DNA of 64,000 nucleotides, from positions 43,751 to 107,750 of the forward strand of contig DBTY01000033.1 of NCBI GenBank assembly GCA_002307295.1, given 5' to 3'. The number at the start of each line of letters is the position of its first letter. The stretch's first letter is position 1. The position numbers and the translations under genes were made by a program. Positions 45,692-53,954 of the stretch are shown piece after piece. The stretch comes from Ignavibacteriales bacterium UBA1304. Lineage in GTDB: Bacteria; Bacteroidota; Ignavibacteria; Ignavibacteriales; Ignavibacteriaceae. The notes under the pieces were generated by a model. The model had not been told where the DNA came from. It was given only the letters and a program-made list of their open reading frames with translations, and made no database searches.

Positions 45692-46870
45692 ATGAAAAAA
45701 TATTTTAAAATTTTAACTCTGTTTGGTTTATTTAGTTTAACGGGGTGCGGGTTGGTCGATTCGCTTGATAAACCGGACACAATAGAAGGACATGAAACTT
45801 TTAAGATTTTACTAAAAGATAATTCCGGTTTTATGGAAAAGCTTTATGGTAAAGAAACTGTTCCAAACGCCAGTGTATTTTTAAAATCAAGCGCGTTCGA
45901 TTACGAAATAAACGCAGTGTCAGATACTGCTGGAATAGTTACAATAAGCGGAGTAAACTCAGATAATTATCATATTACCGCTTCAAGAAACATGACTGCT
46001 GATGAAATGTTGAAAATAACCGGCGTAGCCTCGTCTAATTATAAATTAACAAATCAGCAAGCAGGAGTAGTGACGCTAAACGCCTCTAATAAAGCGGCAG
46101 TTGAGTTAAAATTAGATCAGACGATTGGCGGTTCTCCCATTGTTCTTAGCGAACTTTACGTTTGCGGTCCAAGCGGTTCAGGGCTTTATTTCCATGATAA
46201 ATACATAGAAGTTTACAATCAGTCAGATTCTGTTCAGTATCTTGATAAAATAATAGTAGCTTTTGCTTTTTCTAATAATTATTTGGGTATAAGTTATCCG
46301 AATGATCCGACTTATGCGCATATTAAAAGCATCTGGATGTTTCCTGGAACAGGTAAGGATTACCCAATTAAACCAGGACAATATATAGTTTGCGCAGAGG
46401 ATGCAATCGATCACAGAGTCAGCGCTCCAAATAGCATTGACCTTTCTAAAGCAGATTTTGAGTTTTACAAAAACGACGCGCCGGATATTGATAACCCGAA
46501 TGTGCCTAATATGATAAAAATTAATGATCTTGTAAGCGCTGTGGACTGGGTTCCGGGAGGCGAAAAAGGAGCTATTATATTGGCTAAAATTGCGGTTGAT
46601 TCAATTCAGCCTTATGATGATCATTTCATCATTCCTTATGCAAACGTGCTTGACGGAGTTGAATACATGCTCGACGTTACAAAGCTTGATAAGAAAATTA
46701 TGAGCAGTAAAATTGACGCGGGCGCAGCCGGAGGAATTCAATTTTATACTGGCAAATCCATGGAACGAATACTAATTAATGCAGATGGGAAAGCGAGACT
46801 TAAAGACGATAATAATTCTTCTTTAGATTTCCATGTAAATGATCACCCTACGCCTGGCTATCATTATTAA
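45692..46870 (+). CDS. DUF4876-type lipoprotein
   Basis: A 392-aa protein. The start LFGLFSLTGCGLVDSLD is a lipobox, with the lipidated Cys near residue 19. An Ig-like N-terminal domain (about 35-140, SVFLKSSAFDYEINAVSDTAGIVTISG) is followed by a lamin-tail-like domain with SPIVLSELYVCGPSGSG, DKYIEVYNQSDSVQYLDKIIV and GQYIVCAEDAIDH. The order and position after a TonB receptor match DUF4876 proteins of Bacteroidota, whose function is not known. It is probably a surface lipoprotein that helps the receptor capture a ligand, in the place SusD would occupy. The assignment comes from recall of the family layout and the neighbourhood, so it should be verified by a profile search. Confidence 0.78.
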   Translation: MKKYFKILTLFGLFSLTGCGLVDSLDKPDTIEGHETFKILLKDNSGFMEKLYGKETVPNASVFLKSSAFDYEINAVSDTAGIVTISGVNSDNYHITASRNMTADEMLKITGVASSNYKLTNQQAGVVTLNASNKAAVELKLDQTIGGSPIVLSELYVCGPSGSGLYFHDKYIEVYNQSDSVQYLDKIIVAFAFSNNYLGISYPNDPTYAHIKSIWMFPGTGKDYPIKPGQYIVCAEDAIDHRVSAPNSIDLSKADFEFYKNDAPDIDNPNVPNMIKINDLVSAVDWVPGGEKGAIILAKIAVDSIQPYDDHFIIPYANVLDGVEYMLDVTKLDKKIMSSKIDAGAAGGIQFYTGKSMERILINADGKARLKDDNNSSLDFHVNDHPTPGYHY

Positions 46871-46875
46871 TAAAT

Positions 46876-48408
46876 ATGCACATGAAAAAAATAGCTTTAA
46901 TAATTATAATTTGTTTTAATTCTGTTTTAATCTTTAGTCAGCAGCTTAAAGAGCCGACTAAAGCTTTTAATACGATTTTTTTAGATAAGAATGAGGTTAA
47001 CTCCTATTATATTGGCGGTAATCCGGCTTATCTTAAGTTCGATAATTCGGACGAACTGTTATCTATACAGTCTACTTATACAAATGAGACCGGCGATTAT
47101 AAAAAATATATCGATCCGGAAACTAACAGATTGTATCAGCTTAGTTTTACGGGTAAGAAAACGCTTGACTCGCAGCAGGTTTTTAAGGGCTCTTTTGGCA
47201 TACAAAAACTTGAAAGAAAAAAATGGGACTGGTTTTTTACAAAGTACTATGACAACTGGAATCCATTTTTATTTGGCGATAGCACAAGCGGAAACTCGCA
47301 TTATAACGGTATTGTTATGAACGCGGGTTACAGCGCAGTTTTAGGCGGCAAGTATCTTATCGGAGCCAATATAAATTACAGCGTGGACGAGGGATTGAAA
47401 GAAGTGACTCCTCACCCAACTTCAAAAAACAGAGACATTGATTTTTCTTTTGGCGGCGGTTATCTGTTAAACGATAAAATTTCTTTTGGCGCTTATGCAA
47501 GCGTTTACGATTATCAGGAAATAATAGATTACGCACAAGATGATTTTGCTTTGTATCAGGAAACTATCCTGTTAAAATATACAAGCTACAATCGACCGTA
47601 TGTATTGCCTGTTAAAACTGAAAATCGTTATTCATATCAGAATGGTTATTCCGGTTATGCCAATATGACAGCAAAGCCAAATGGATGGATTTCTACTGCG
47701 TTATATGTTGGCGGCGGATTTGAACAAGCTACGATTAATGAAGATATTTCATATGTCATTTATTCCGCAGGCCATTATGAAAATACGTTTTATAAAGGGG
47801 GCGTTAGCGCGCTGTTTAATATAACTGATAGATTAAACGCTGGGCTTTATTACGATTTTAAAATTAACGATATGTGGGCTAGACATCCGAGTTACGACGT
47901 AGTAATTATGCAAAACAATTTCCCTGAACATATTATTAAAGCGGGGGTTGATTATCAGTTCTGTAAAAGCATAAAAGCCGGAGTAGAGGCTGGAATTGAT
48001 ATAGCTAAATATGATTACAAAGATTACTTTAGCCAGATTAACTGGAGCGCAAAACCAAAGAAAACCATGTTGGGCATGGGCTCGCAGGTAAAGTGCAACG
48101 ACTATTTTTCGTTCTTTATATCTTTTAATTACAGTCATCAATCATCTGAAGATAACAGTTTCTTATTCAGTCCTGAAAATGGAGGAAGCGCCGCTAATAT
48201 TATTAGGAAAAATGATATCCTTTTTTATCAGACAAACTATAATCAGTATGCGGTTTCTTTTACGCCGGCTTATCAATTAAAATCTTTAGGATTGGTTAAA
48301 TTGAATATTAATTATTCATATATAAAGCCAGAAAAAGAATTTTGGGCAAATAGCGCCAAAAGAGAAACTTTTGAAGCCAATCTCGAGTTTCGTTTAAATG
48401 TATATTGA
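46876..48408 (+). CDS. DUF6850-type outer-membrane beta-barrel protein
   Basis: A 510-aa protein. A signal peptide (about residues 1-22; MHM leaves a choice of ATG 46876 or 46882) is followed by predicted barrel strands. IFLDKNEVNSYYIGGNPAYLKF is at the start; many aromatic-rich hairpins follow, including KKWDWFFTKYYDNWNPFLFGD, SKNRDIDFSFGGGYLLNDKISFG and NMTAKPNGWISTALYVGGGFEQA, ending FEANLEFRLNVY with a terminal aromatic. It starts six bases after the DUF4876-type stop. Location and barrel design match DUF6850, which recurs with DUF4876. A second barrel in one operon suggests export or surface display of a component or a porin. Function is unknown. Confidence 0.75.
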   Translation: MHMKKIALIIIICFNSVLIFSQQLKEPTKAFNTIFLDKNEVNSYYIGGNPAYLKFDNSDELLSIQSTYTNETGDYKKYIDPETNRLYQLSFTGKKTLDSQQVFKGSFGIQKLERKKWDWFFTKYYDNWNPFLFGDSTSGNSHYNGIVMNAGYSAVLGGKYLIGANINYSVDEGLKEVTPHPTSKNRDIDFSFGGGYLLNDKISFGAYASVYDYQEIIDYAQDDFALYQETILLKYTSYNRPYVLPVKTENRYSYQNGYSGYANMTAKPNGWISTALYVGGGFEQATINEDISYVIYSAGHYENTFYKGGVSALFNITDRLNAGLYYDFKINDMWARHPSYDVVIMQNNFPEHIIKAGVDYQFCKSIKAGVEAGIDIAKYDYKDYFSQINWSAKPKKTMLGMGSQVKCNDYFSFFISFNYSHQSSEDNSFLFSPENGGSAANIIRKNDILFYQTNYNQYAVSFTPAYQLKSLGLVKLNINYSYIKPEKEFWANSAKRETFEANLEFRLNVY

Positions 48409-48462
48409 TTCTAAAAAATTTTCTGTTCAATAAAACTTGCACAAAAATAATCAGGTCATTCT

Positions 48463-50709
48463 ATGAAAAAAATAAGTGTTATATTATTTGTATTAAGTGG
48501 GTTTATTTCTCTTTATTCTCAGAGTTGGAACATTGTTTCTCAACCTGATATAAAAAGCGGTATTAACGCTCTTTACTTTCTTGACGCTAACGAAGGATAT
48601 TTTGTCGGCGATAATAGTTTAGTTCTACATACTACCGATGGAGGAACTACTTTAACTCAGCTAACTATTCCTGCTGTTGGTAAAAGTCTTAAAAAAGTTT
48701 TCTTTACTGATAAACTTCATGGGTTTACTGGATCGCTGGACGGTTATATTTACAATACAACAGACGGCGGCGCAAGCTGGAATTCATATAATCTTGGTCA
48801 GTTGATTTATCCCCAAATCACAATTACATATTTTGACGCGCTTTATTTTACGGGCGCTACGGAAGGATATGCGGTAGCAGGAAAATCAAAAGCGGATTAT
48901 ATTTTTAAGACTACTAATGGCGGCGCGTCATGGGCTATAAAAGATTCGCTGGTTTCTACAACGGCTCAACGTTGGTACGATATTAGTTTTTATGACGCAA
49001 ATAAGGGCGTAGTTATTGGCGATAAAAAAACTATTGAAAAATATACTACAAATGCAGGCAATAACTGGACGCTCTCAACTGCTATTTCTGACAACTTTTT
49101 TAATATTTTACATACTGTTAAATGGCTTTCGCCAACTACTCTTATCACTATGGGAGAAGGAAACGATTTTACTGGCGTTACTACTCCAATTTATAAATCT
49201 ACTGACGGAGGAGTCAACTGGGTTAAAAAAACTCAAAACGTTACAAATTATGATAGAGTAAAAGACAGCTATTTCAAAAATGCTAATGAAGGGATTGGCG
49301 TTGGCAGCAATGGTTTTAGCAAAATGTATTATACTAAAACTACAGACGGCGGCGAAACATGGACGCCTTACCAGGGCAACTTTGCTACTGGGTTGCAGGC
49401 TGTAACTGGAATTGGAGACGTTCTATATTCCTTTGGGTATGATTCTCATATTTTGAAATCTACTGATTTTGGTTCAACGTGGACTGGCTTCAAAAATAAA
49501 ACTCCTACTATGTTTGTAGAAATTCAGTTTATTGGCGGTAAAGGTTATGCAGTTAACCGCGCAGGCGATTTCTATATAAACGACGACGGACTAGGAACTT
49601 CATGGCGTTTTGTTTCTACTTCTGGAATCTGGGATACATATGCTATGCGTTTTACAAGCGTAACAACAGGCTTTATTCTTAAGTCAAACAGGCATATAGT
49701 AAAAACAACTGACGGCGGACTAACATGGAATACAGTCCTTACTCCGACTGATTTTAACAGCAGAAGCATTGTTGGCGGACTTTCTTTCCCAGACGCGTCT
49801 ACCGGCTATGCATGGACGAGTATAACAGATTATTCTGATTATAACGTATATAAAACTACTGACGGCGGAAATAATTGGACGAATGTTTATAGCGTTTCAG
49901 GGCCTGGATATATTTCTGGCAACACTGCTTTTTATGACGCTAACACTGGTATTCTTGCCGGACCTAAACAGTGGATTCAAAGAACAACCAATGGCGGAGT
50001 TAAATGGGATACTGCTGTAGTTAATAATTTCCCATCTGCAATTACTTCCAAAGATTGCGAAGATATTCGTATTATTGACGATAGCCATGCATGGATTATT
50101 GGGAATAAATTTATTCTCAATAGTACAGATAAAGGTAAAACATGGAATTATATCGATCACGGTATTAAGGGATATGATACGACATTTTACAGAATATCAT
50201 TTTCTGACGTTAATAACGGATACATCGTTTGCAGCAACGGTCTTATTATAAGAACTACAAATGGCGGAGCCGCCTGGTCTGTTGATACTTCGTTATATAA
50301 CGATTATTTCCTTTATGCAATTGCTTTTAATTCAAAAGGGAAAGCAATTGTTGGAACATCGCTCGGATATATACTTTCGTCGGATTTAACAACTGGCGTT
50401 ATAGATGGCAAAAATGGAAATACGGTTAACGGATTTGTTTTAAAACAAAATTATCCAAATCCTTTTAACCCAAGCACAATTATTGGTTTTGAACTAAAAA
50501 CAAAAAGTCACGTAACGTTAAAAGTGTTTGATATTATGGGCAGGGAGGTAGCTACCTTGATTAATGGAGATAGAGCCGCCGGCGCATATAACATTACATT
50601 TAACGCTCAGAATACTAATGGTAAATTCCAGTTAGCAAGCGGAGTTTATTATTACAGACTTCAGACAGAAAACTCTTCTCTAACTAAAAAAATGATTTTA
50701 TTGAGGTAA
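48463..50709 (+). CDS. Ycf48-type beta-propeller protein with T9SS sorting domain (operon member)
   Basis: A 748-aa exported protein (signal peptide to about residue 20). About twelve Asp-box repeats (HTTDGGTTL, NTTDGGASW, KTTNGGASW, KSTDGGVNW, RTTNGGVKW, NSTDKGKTW and others) form one or two propellers; the last ~85 residues are a T9SS sorting domain with NYPNPFNPST and GVYYYRLQT. It is 54 nt after the DUF6850-type gene and its stop overlaps the ATG of the peptidase gene (TAATG), so it is translated with it. It is a paralogue of the protein at 40519, to which it is similar in plan but diverged in sequence. A role as a surface adhesin or scaffold in this operon is inferred. Confidence 0.85.
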   Translation: MKKISVILFVLSGFISLYSQSWNIVSQPDIKSGINALYFLDANEGYFVGDNSLVLHTTDGGTTLTQLTIPAVGKSLKKVFFTDKLHGFTGSLDGYIYNTTDGGASWNSYNLGQLIYPQITITYFDALYFTGATEGYAVAGKSKADYIFKTTNGGASWAIKDSLVSTTAQRWYDISFYDANKGVVIGDKKTIEKYTTNAGNNWTLSTAISDNFFNILHTVKWLSPTTLITMGEGNDFTGVTTPIYKSTDGGVNWVKKTQNVTNYDRVKDSYFKNANEGIGVGSNGFSKMYYTKTTDGGETWTPYQGNFATGLQAVTGIGDVLYSFGYDSHILKSTDFGSTWTGFKNKTPTMFVEIQFIGGKGYAVNRAGDFYINDDGLGTSWRFVSTSGIWDTYAMRFTSVTTGFILKSNRHIVKTTDGGLTWNTVLTPTDFNSRSIVGGLSFPDASTGYAWTSITDYSDYNVYKTTDGGNNWTNVYSVSGPGYISGNTAFYDANTGILAGPKQWIQRTTNGGVKWDTAVVNNFPSAITSKDCEDIRIIDDSHAWIIGNKFILNSTDKGKTWNYIDHGIKGYDTTFYRISFSDVNNGYIVCSNGLIIRTTNGGAAWSVDTSLYNDYFLYAIAFNSKGKAIVGTSLGYILSSDLTTGVIDGKNGNTVNGFVLKQNYPNPFNPSTIIGFELKTKSHVTLKVFDIMGREVATLINGDRAAGAYNITFNAQNTNGKFQLASGVYYYRLQTENSSLTKKMILLR

Positions 50710-52931
50710 TGATGAAATTTAGATCCCTATTATTGTTATCGGCTCTTTTATTTGTATCCGTATGTCAGGCTCAGCTGGTTGTTAAAAAGCCAGTAAAAAC
50801 TCATCCTACGTCGTTTGCAATATTTGTTGATAAAACTACTTATGAAAAATGTGCAGACGCTATTAACGCTTATAAAGACGCAGTAGAAGAAGACGGGCTT
50901 TCTACTTATATATACGCTAATGACTGGAAAAATCCGGATGAAATTAAAGCTGAAATAATTAAGCTTACAAAAATTTCTAATCCGATAGAAGGAATTGTTT
51001 TGATTGGCGATATTCCAATCCCAATGATTCGTAATGGGCAACATATGACTTCGGCATTTAAAATTGACGAAGTAAAATATAAACCATTCAAATCTTCTGC
51101 TCCTAGCGATAGATACTATGACGATCTTGACCTTAAATTTGATTTTATACAGCAGGATTCTTTGCATAAATTGTGTTTCTACTACTCGGTTACTCCTGGG
51201 TCTCTACAGAGAGTAGAAAAGACGATATATAGCGGAAGAATGAAACCTTCTCTTGACGACTCGACAAAATACGACGTTATTACTGACTATTTAAATCGCG
51301 TGGTTAAACAGAAAAAGGAACAAACAAAAATTGAAAATATGTTTGTCTTTACCGGGCATGGATATAATTCTGAAGCGTTAGCCGCGTGGGGCGACGAAGA
51401 GCTTGCATTGAGAGAACAATTTCCATCGCTTTATACGACTGGACATAAGCTGAAAAAATTAGATCATACTATGAGCAATCAGATGAAAGACATTCTTTTA
51501 ACTGAATTGCAAAATCCAGCTCTTAACGTAGCTATATTCCACGCGCATGGCGAAGATAATACCCAGTACATAAACAACTATCCTGAATACCGCTCTGTAG
51601 ACGGCAATGTTGAACAGATTAAGCTTTTCCTTAGAAGTAAAATGAGAAGCGCAAAACGGCAGAAAAAATCTGTTGATGAAACTAAAGCTTATTTTATGAA
51701 AGAGTATAACGTTCCCGAAAGCTGGTTTAATGGCGCTTTCTCCGATTCTTTAGTAGCTGCGGATTCGTTGCTGGATTATAGTTTAGATATTCATCCTGCG
51801 GACATTGCTAAAATTGCTACACAGCCAGAGTTAGTAGTTTTTGACGAATGTTTCAACGGTTCGTTTCATCACTCGCCTTATATAGCGGGCGAATACGCCT
51901 TTGGTAAAGGAAAAACTGTAGCGGGTATTGCAAACACTACAAACGCGCTTCAGGATCAATGGATAGACGAGTTTGCAGGAGTGTTGAATTACGGCGTTAG
52001 ATTTGGGCAATGGCATAAGTTTAATCGCTTGCTTGAGTCTCATTTAATTGGCGATCCTACTTTCCATTTTGCCAACTATTCAAAGACTGATTTAAGCGGC
52101 GATATTACTTTTAAAAGCAAAGATGTAGATTTCTGGAGAAAAGCTCTTAGTAGCGAAGACGTAAATCTTCGTTCGTTAGCGGTTTATTTTCTCTTTAAAA
52201 ATGAAGGCGCAGGTTTTGAAAAAGACCTTGTGAAAATATATCGCAATGACGCTTCATTTAATGTAAGAATGGAAGCTTTAAAATCTCTTGCAACGCTTCA
52301 GACGCCTGCTTTTCATGAAATACTAAAGGAGTCTATTTCTGACCCTTATGAGTATATCCGCAGAATAAGCGCAGTCTGGATGGGGCTTGTGGGTAAAGAG
52401 GAGTATATTCCTATTCTTGTTAAGCAGCTATTTACTGATGAATCAGAGCGCGTTTCATTTAATATCAGAAGCGCGTTAAATTTCATTAACCCGGAAGAGT
52501 CATATAACGAAAGCGTTAAGTATATTAATTCAATGCCGGTGTCGGTTTCAAAAGATAAATTAAAGGGTTCGGTTAAAAACCAGATTTTAAGAACTAAAGC
52601 GTCTTTAAAAGAACTTCTTGATAATGTTAATAGCGATACGCTTTCGCTAAAAAACAAATTACAGGAAATGAGAACTTTTAGAAACTATACTTATTTGCAG
52701 GCTATACCCGATTTAATAAGTATTGCAAAAAATAAAAATGAAAAACCTGAATTTAGAACTGTTACTATTGAAGCTTTAGGCTGGTTTAATCTTGCATACA
52801 ATAAAGATGTTATAGTAAAAGCTTGCGAGGAAATTATTAAAGATTTAAGCGCTCCTAAAAGCGTTCTTAAAGAAGCTGAAAGGACTTTGAATAGAATTAA
52901 GGAAGGTCCAAGCAATGTTGTTACGCCATAA
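50709..52931 (+). CDS. Secreted C25-like (clan CD) cysteine peptidase fused to HEAT repeats
   Basis: A 740-aa protein with a signal peptide (to about residue 22, VCQAQ). A first domain (25-150) has IEGIVLIGDIPIPMI, the C25-type GD strand. The catalytic domain shows IFHAHGED (His280) and VVFDECFNGSFHHS (Cys381), and closes with HLIGDPTFHFAN, the same GDP turn seen in the C25 protein at 26699. From about residue 475 to the end are HEAT-like helix pairs (EDVNLRSLAVYFLFKN, ASFNVRMEALKSLATL, YEYIRRISAVWMGLVG, FRTVTIEALGWF). No T9SS domain is present, so it may act in the periplasm. ATG 50709 overlaps the previous stop and ATG 50712 is better spaced from GAGG. A dyad-bearing peptidase-HEAT fusion in a TonB operon looks unusual. 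Confidence 0.78.
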   Translation: MMKFRSLLLLSALLFVSVCQAQLVVKKPVKTHPTSFAIFVDKTTYEKCADAINAYKDAVEEDGLSTYIYANDWKNPDEIKAEIIKLTKISNPIEGIVLIGDIPIPMIRNGQHMTSAFKIDEVKYKPFKSSAPSDRYYDDLDLKFDFIQQDSLHKLCFYYSVTPGSLQRVEKTIYSGRMKPSLDDSTKYDVITDYLNRVVKQKKEQTKIENMFVFTGHGYNSEALAAWGDEELALREQFPSLYTTGHKLKKLDHTMSNQMKDILLTELQNPALNVAIFHAHGEDNTQYINNYPEYRSVDGNVEQIKLFLRSKMRSAKRQKKSVDETKAYFMKEYNVPESWFNGAFSDSLVAADSLLDYSLDIHPADIAKIATQPELVVFDECFNGSFHHSPYIAGEYAFGKGKTVAGIANTTNALQDQWIDEFAGVLNYGVRFGQWHKFNRLLESHLIGDPTFHFANYSKTDLSGDITFKSKDVDFWRKALSSEDVNLRSLAVYFLFKNEGAGFEKDLVKIYRNDASFNVRMEALKSLATLQTPAFHEILKESISDPYEYIRRISAVWMGLVGKEEYIPILVKQLFTDESERVSFNIRSALNFINPEESYNESVKYINSMPVSVSKDKLKGSVKNQILRTKASLKELLDNVNSDTLSLKNKLQEMRTFRNYTYLQAIPDLISIAKNKNEKPEFRTVTIEALGWFNLAYNKDVIVKACEEIIKDLSAPKSVLKEAERTLNRIKEGPSNVVTP

Positions 52932-52951
52932 AAGCGTATAATTAAATTAGT

Positions 52952-52985
52952 ATTTTATGGGGCGGAGCTTTCCGCCTCATAAAAT
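52952..52985 (+). terminator. Hairpin closing the TonB/peptidase operon
   Basis: A 15-bp stem, ATTTTATGGGGCGGA (52952-52966) with TCCGCCTCATAAAAT (52971-52985), one G-T pair and loop GCTT, 20 nt after the peptidase stop. No strong T tract follows, so classic factor-independent termination is uncertain; the hairpin still marks the operon end. Confidence 0.55.
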
Positions 52986-53089
52986 ATCTACTTAAAGGGG
53001 AGATATTTAAGCAACCCAGCCAGATTTATTAAATTCATAACTTTTGTAAAAACATTTAAAATTAACATAAATTTTATTATTATTACTAT

Positions 53090-53935
53090 ATGAATAACCC
53101 ATACCAAAATATAGCGTTGGCAGTTTCATTTTCTCCGACAAGCAAAAAACTTCTTCTTGAAGCTAAGCGTCTTCAAACGCTCTTTTCTGCAAAACTCTCT
53201 ATTATACATATAGGCTCAGATTCTAAAGAGAATAAAAATAAATTGTATGAGCTTATTACTTCAACTGGTTTAGAAATAAATGAAGTTGAGATTATTTGGG
53301 AGAAAGGGGAGCCTACTAAAGCTATAATGCGCAAGTGTAAAGAACGGAAATTTGATCTGCTTATTGCAGGAGCCTTAGAGGCTGAAAATGCTCTTGAGTA
53401 TTATACTGGTTCAGTTGCAAGGAAACTAATGCGCTCGGTTCCATGCTCTGTATTGTTTATTAATACTTCCGGGACATTTCCGAAGGTATTCAAAAAAGTC
53501 TGTATATCTGTTGAGTTTACTCACGAAGGCGAACAGACATTAAAAAAAGCTTTTGAGTGGGGAAGTCTTGAAAACGCAAAAGAAATTACTTTGTTGCGAG
53601 AGTTCCGCGTTCCCGGGCTTTCTATGCTGGTTAACGATAACGGTTCTATCCAGGAGACGGAAGGGCTAAGAAATAAATGGGAAAAAGACGAATTGGATAA
53701 AATGGATTTTTTTGTAAGAGAACTAAATCTGCCAAAACTAAAATTTAAAAAAGTTTTTCTTTACGGTAAACAGGGCTGGGAATCAAAAAATTATACTAAA
53801 GAAAATAAAACTGATTTGCTTATAGTTCCGGCTCCGAAAAAAAAATTAGGATTGTTCGACAGGATATTTCCAAGCGGAATAGAATTTCTTGCAAAGCATT
53901 TACCCTGTTCTCTATTGATTGTAAAACCTGAATAA
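53090..53935 (+). CDS. Universal stress protein, two UspA domains
   Basis: A 281-aa cytosolic protein with two UspA domains in tandem (about 1-145 and 146-281). Domain 1 begins NIALAVSFSPTSKKLLLEA and ends GSVARKLMRSVPCSVLFIN, with the GS-x-A-x-x-L-x-R binding signature. Domain 2 begins KVCISVEFTHEGEQTLKKA and ends PSGIEFLAKHLPCSLLIVK, where the glycine-rich ATP loop is reduced. It is 19 nt ahead of the cation antiporter-EIIA gene on the same strand, a common pairing in which the Usp may regulate or bind nucleotides for the transporter. Which ligand it binds cannot be told. Confidence 0.88.
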   Translation: MNNPYQNIALAVSFSPTSKKLLLEAKRLQTLFSAKLSIIHIGSDSKENKNKLYELITSTGLEINEVEIIWEKGEPTKAIMRKCKERKFDLLIAGALEAENALEYYTGSVARKLMRSVPCSVLFINTSGTFPKVFKKVCISVEFTHEGEQTLKKAFEWGSLENAKEITLLREFRVPGLSMLVNDNGSIQETEGLRNKWEKDELDKMDFFVRELNLPKLKFKKVFLYGKQGWESKNYTKENKTDLLIVPAPKKKLGLFDRIFPSGIEFLAKHLPCSLLIVKPE

Positions 53936-53954
53936 ATAATATGCTGTATATCTA

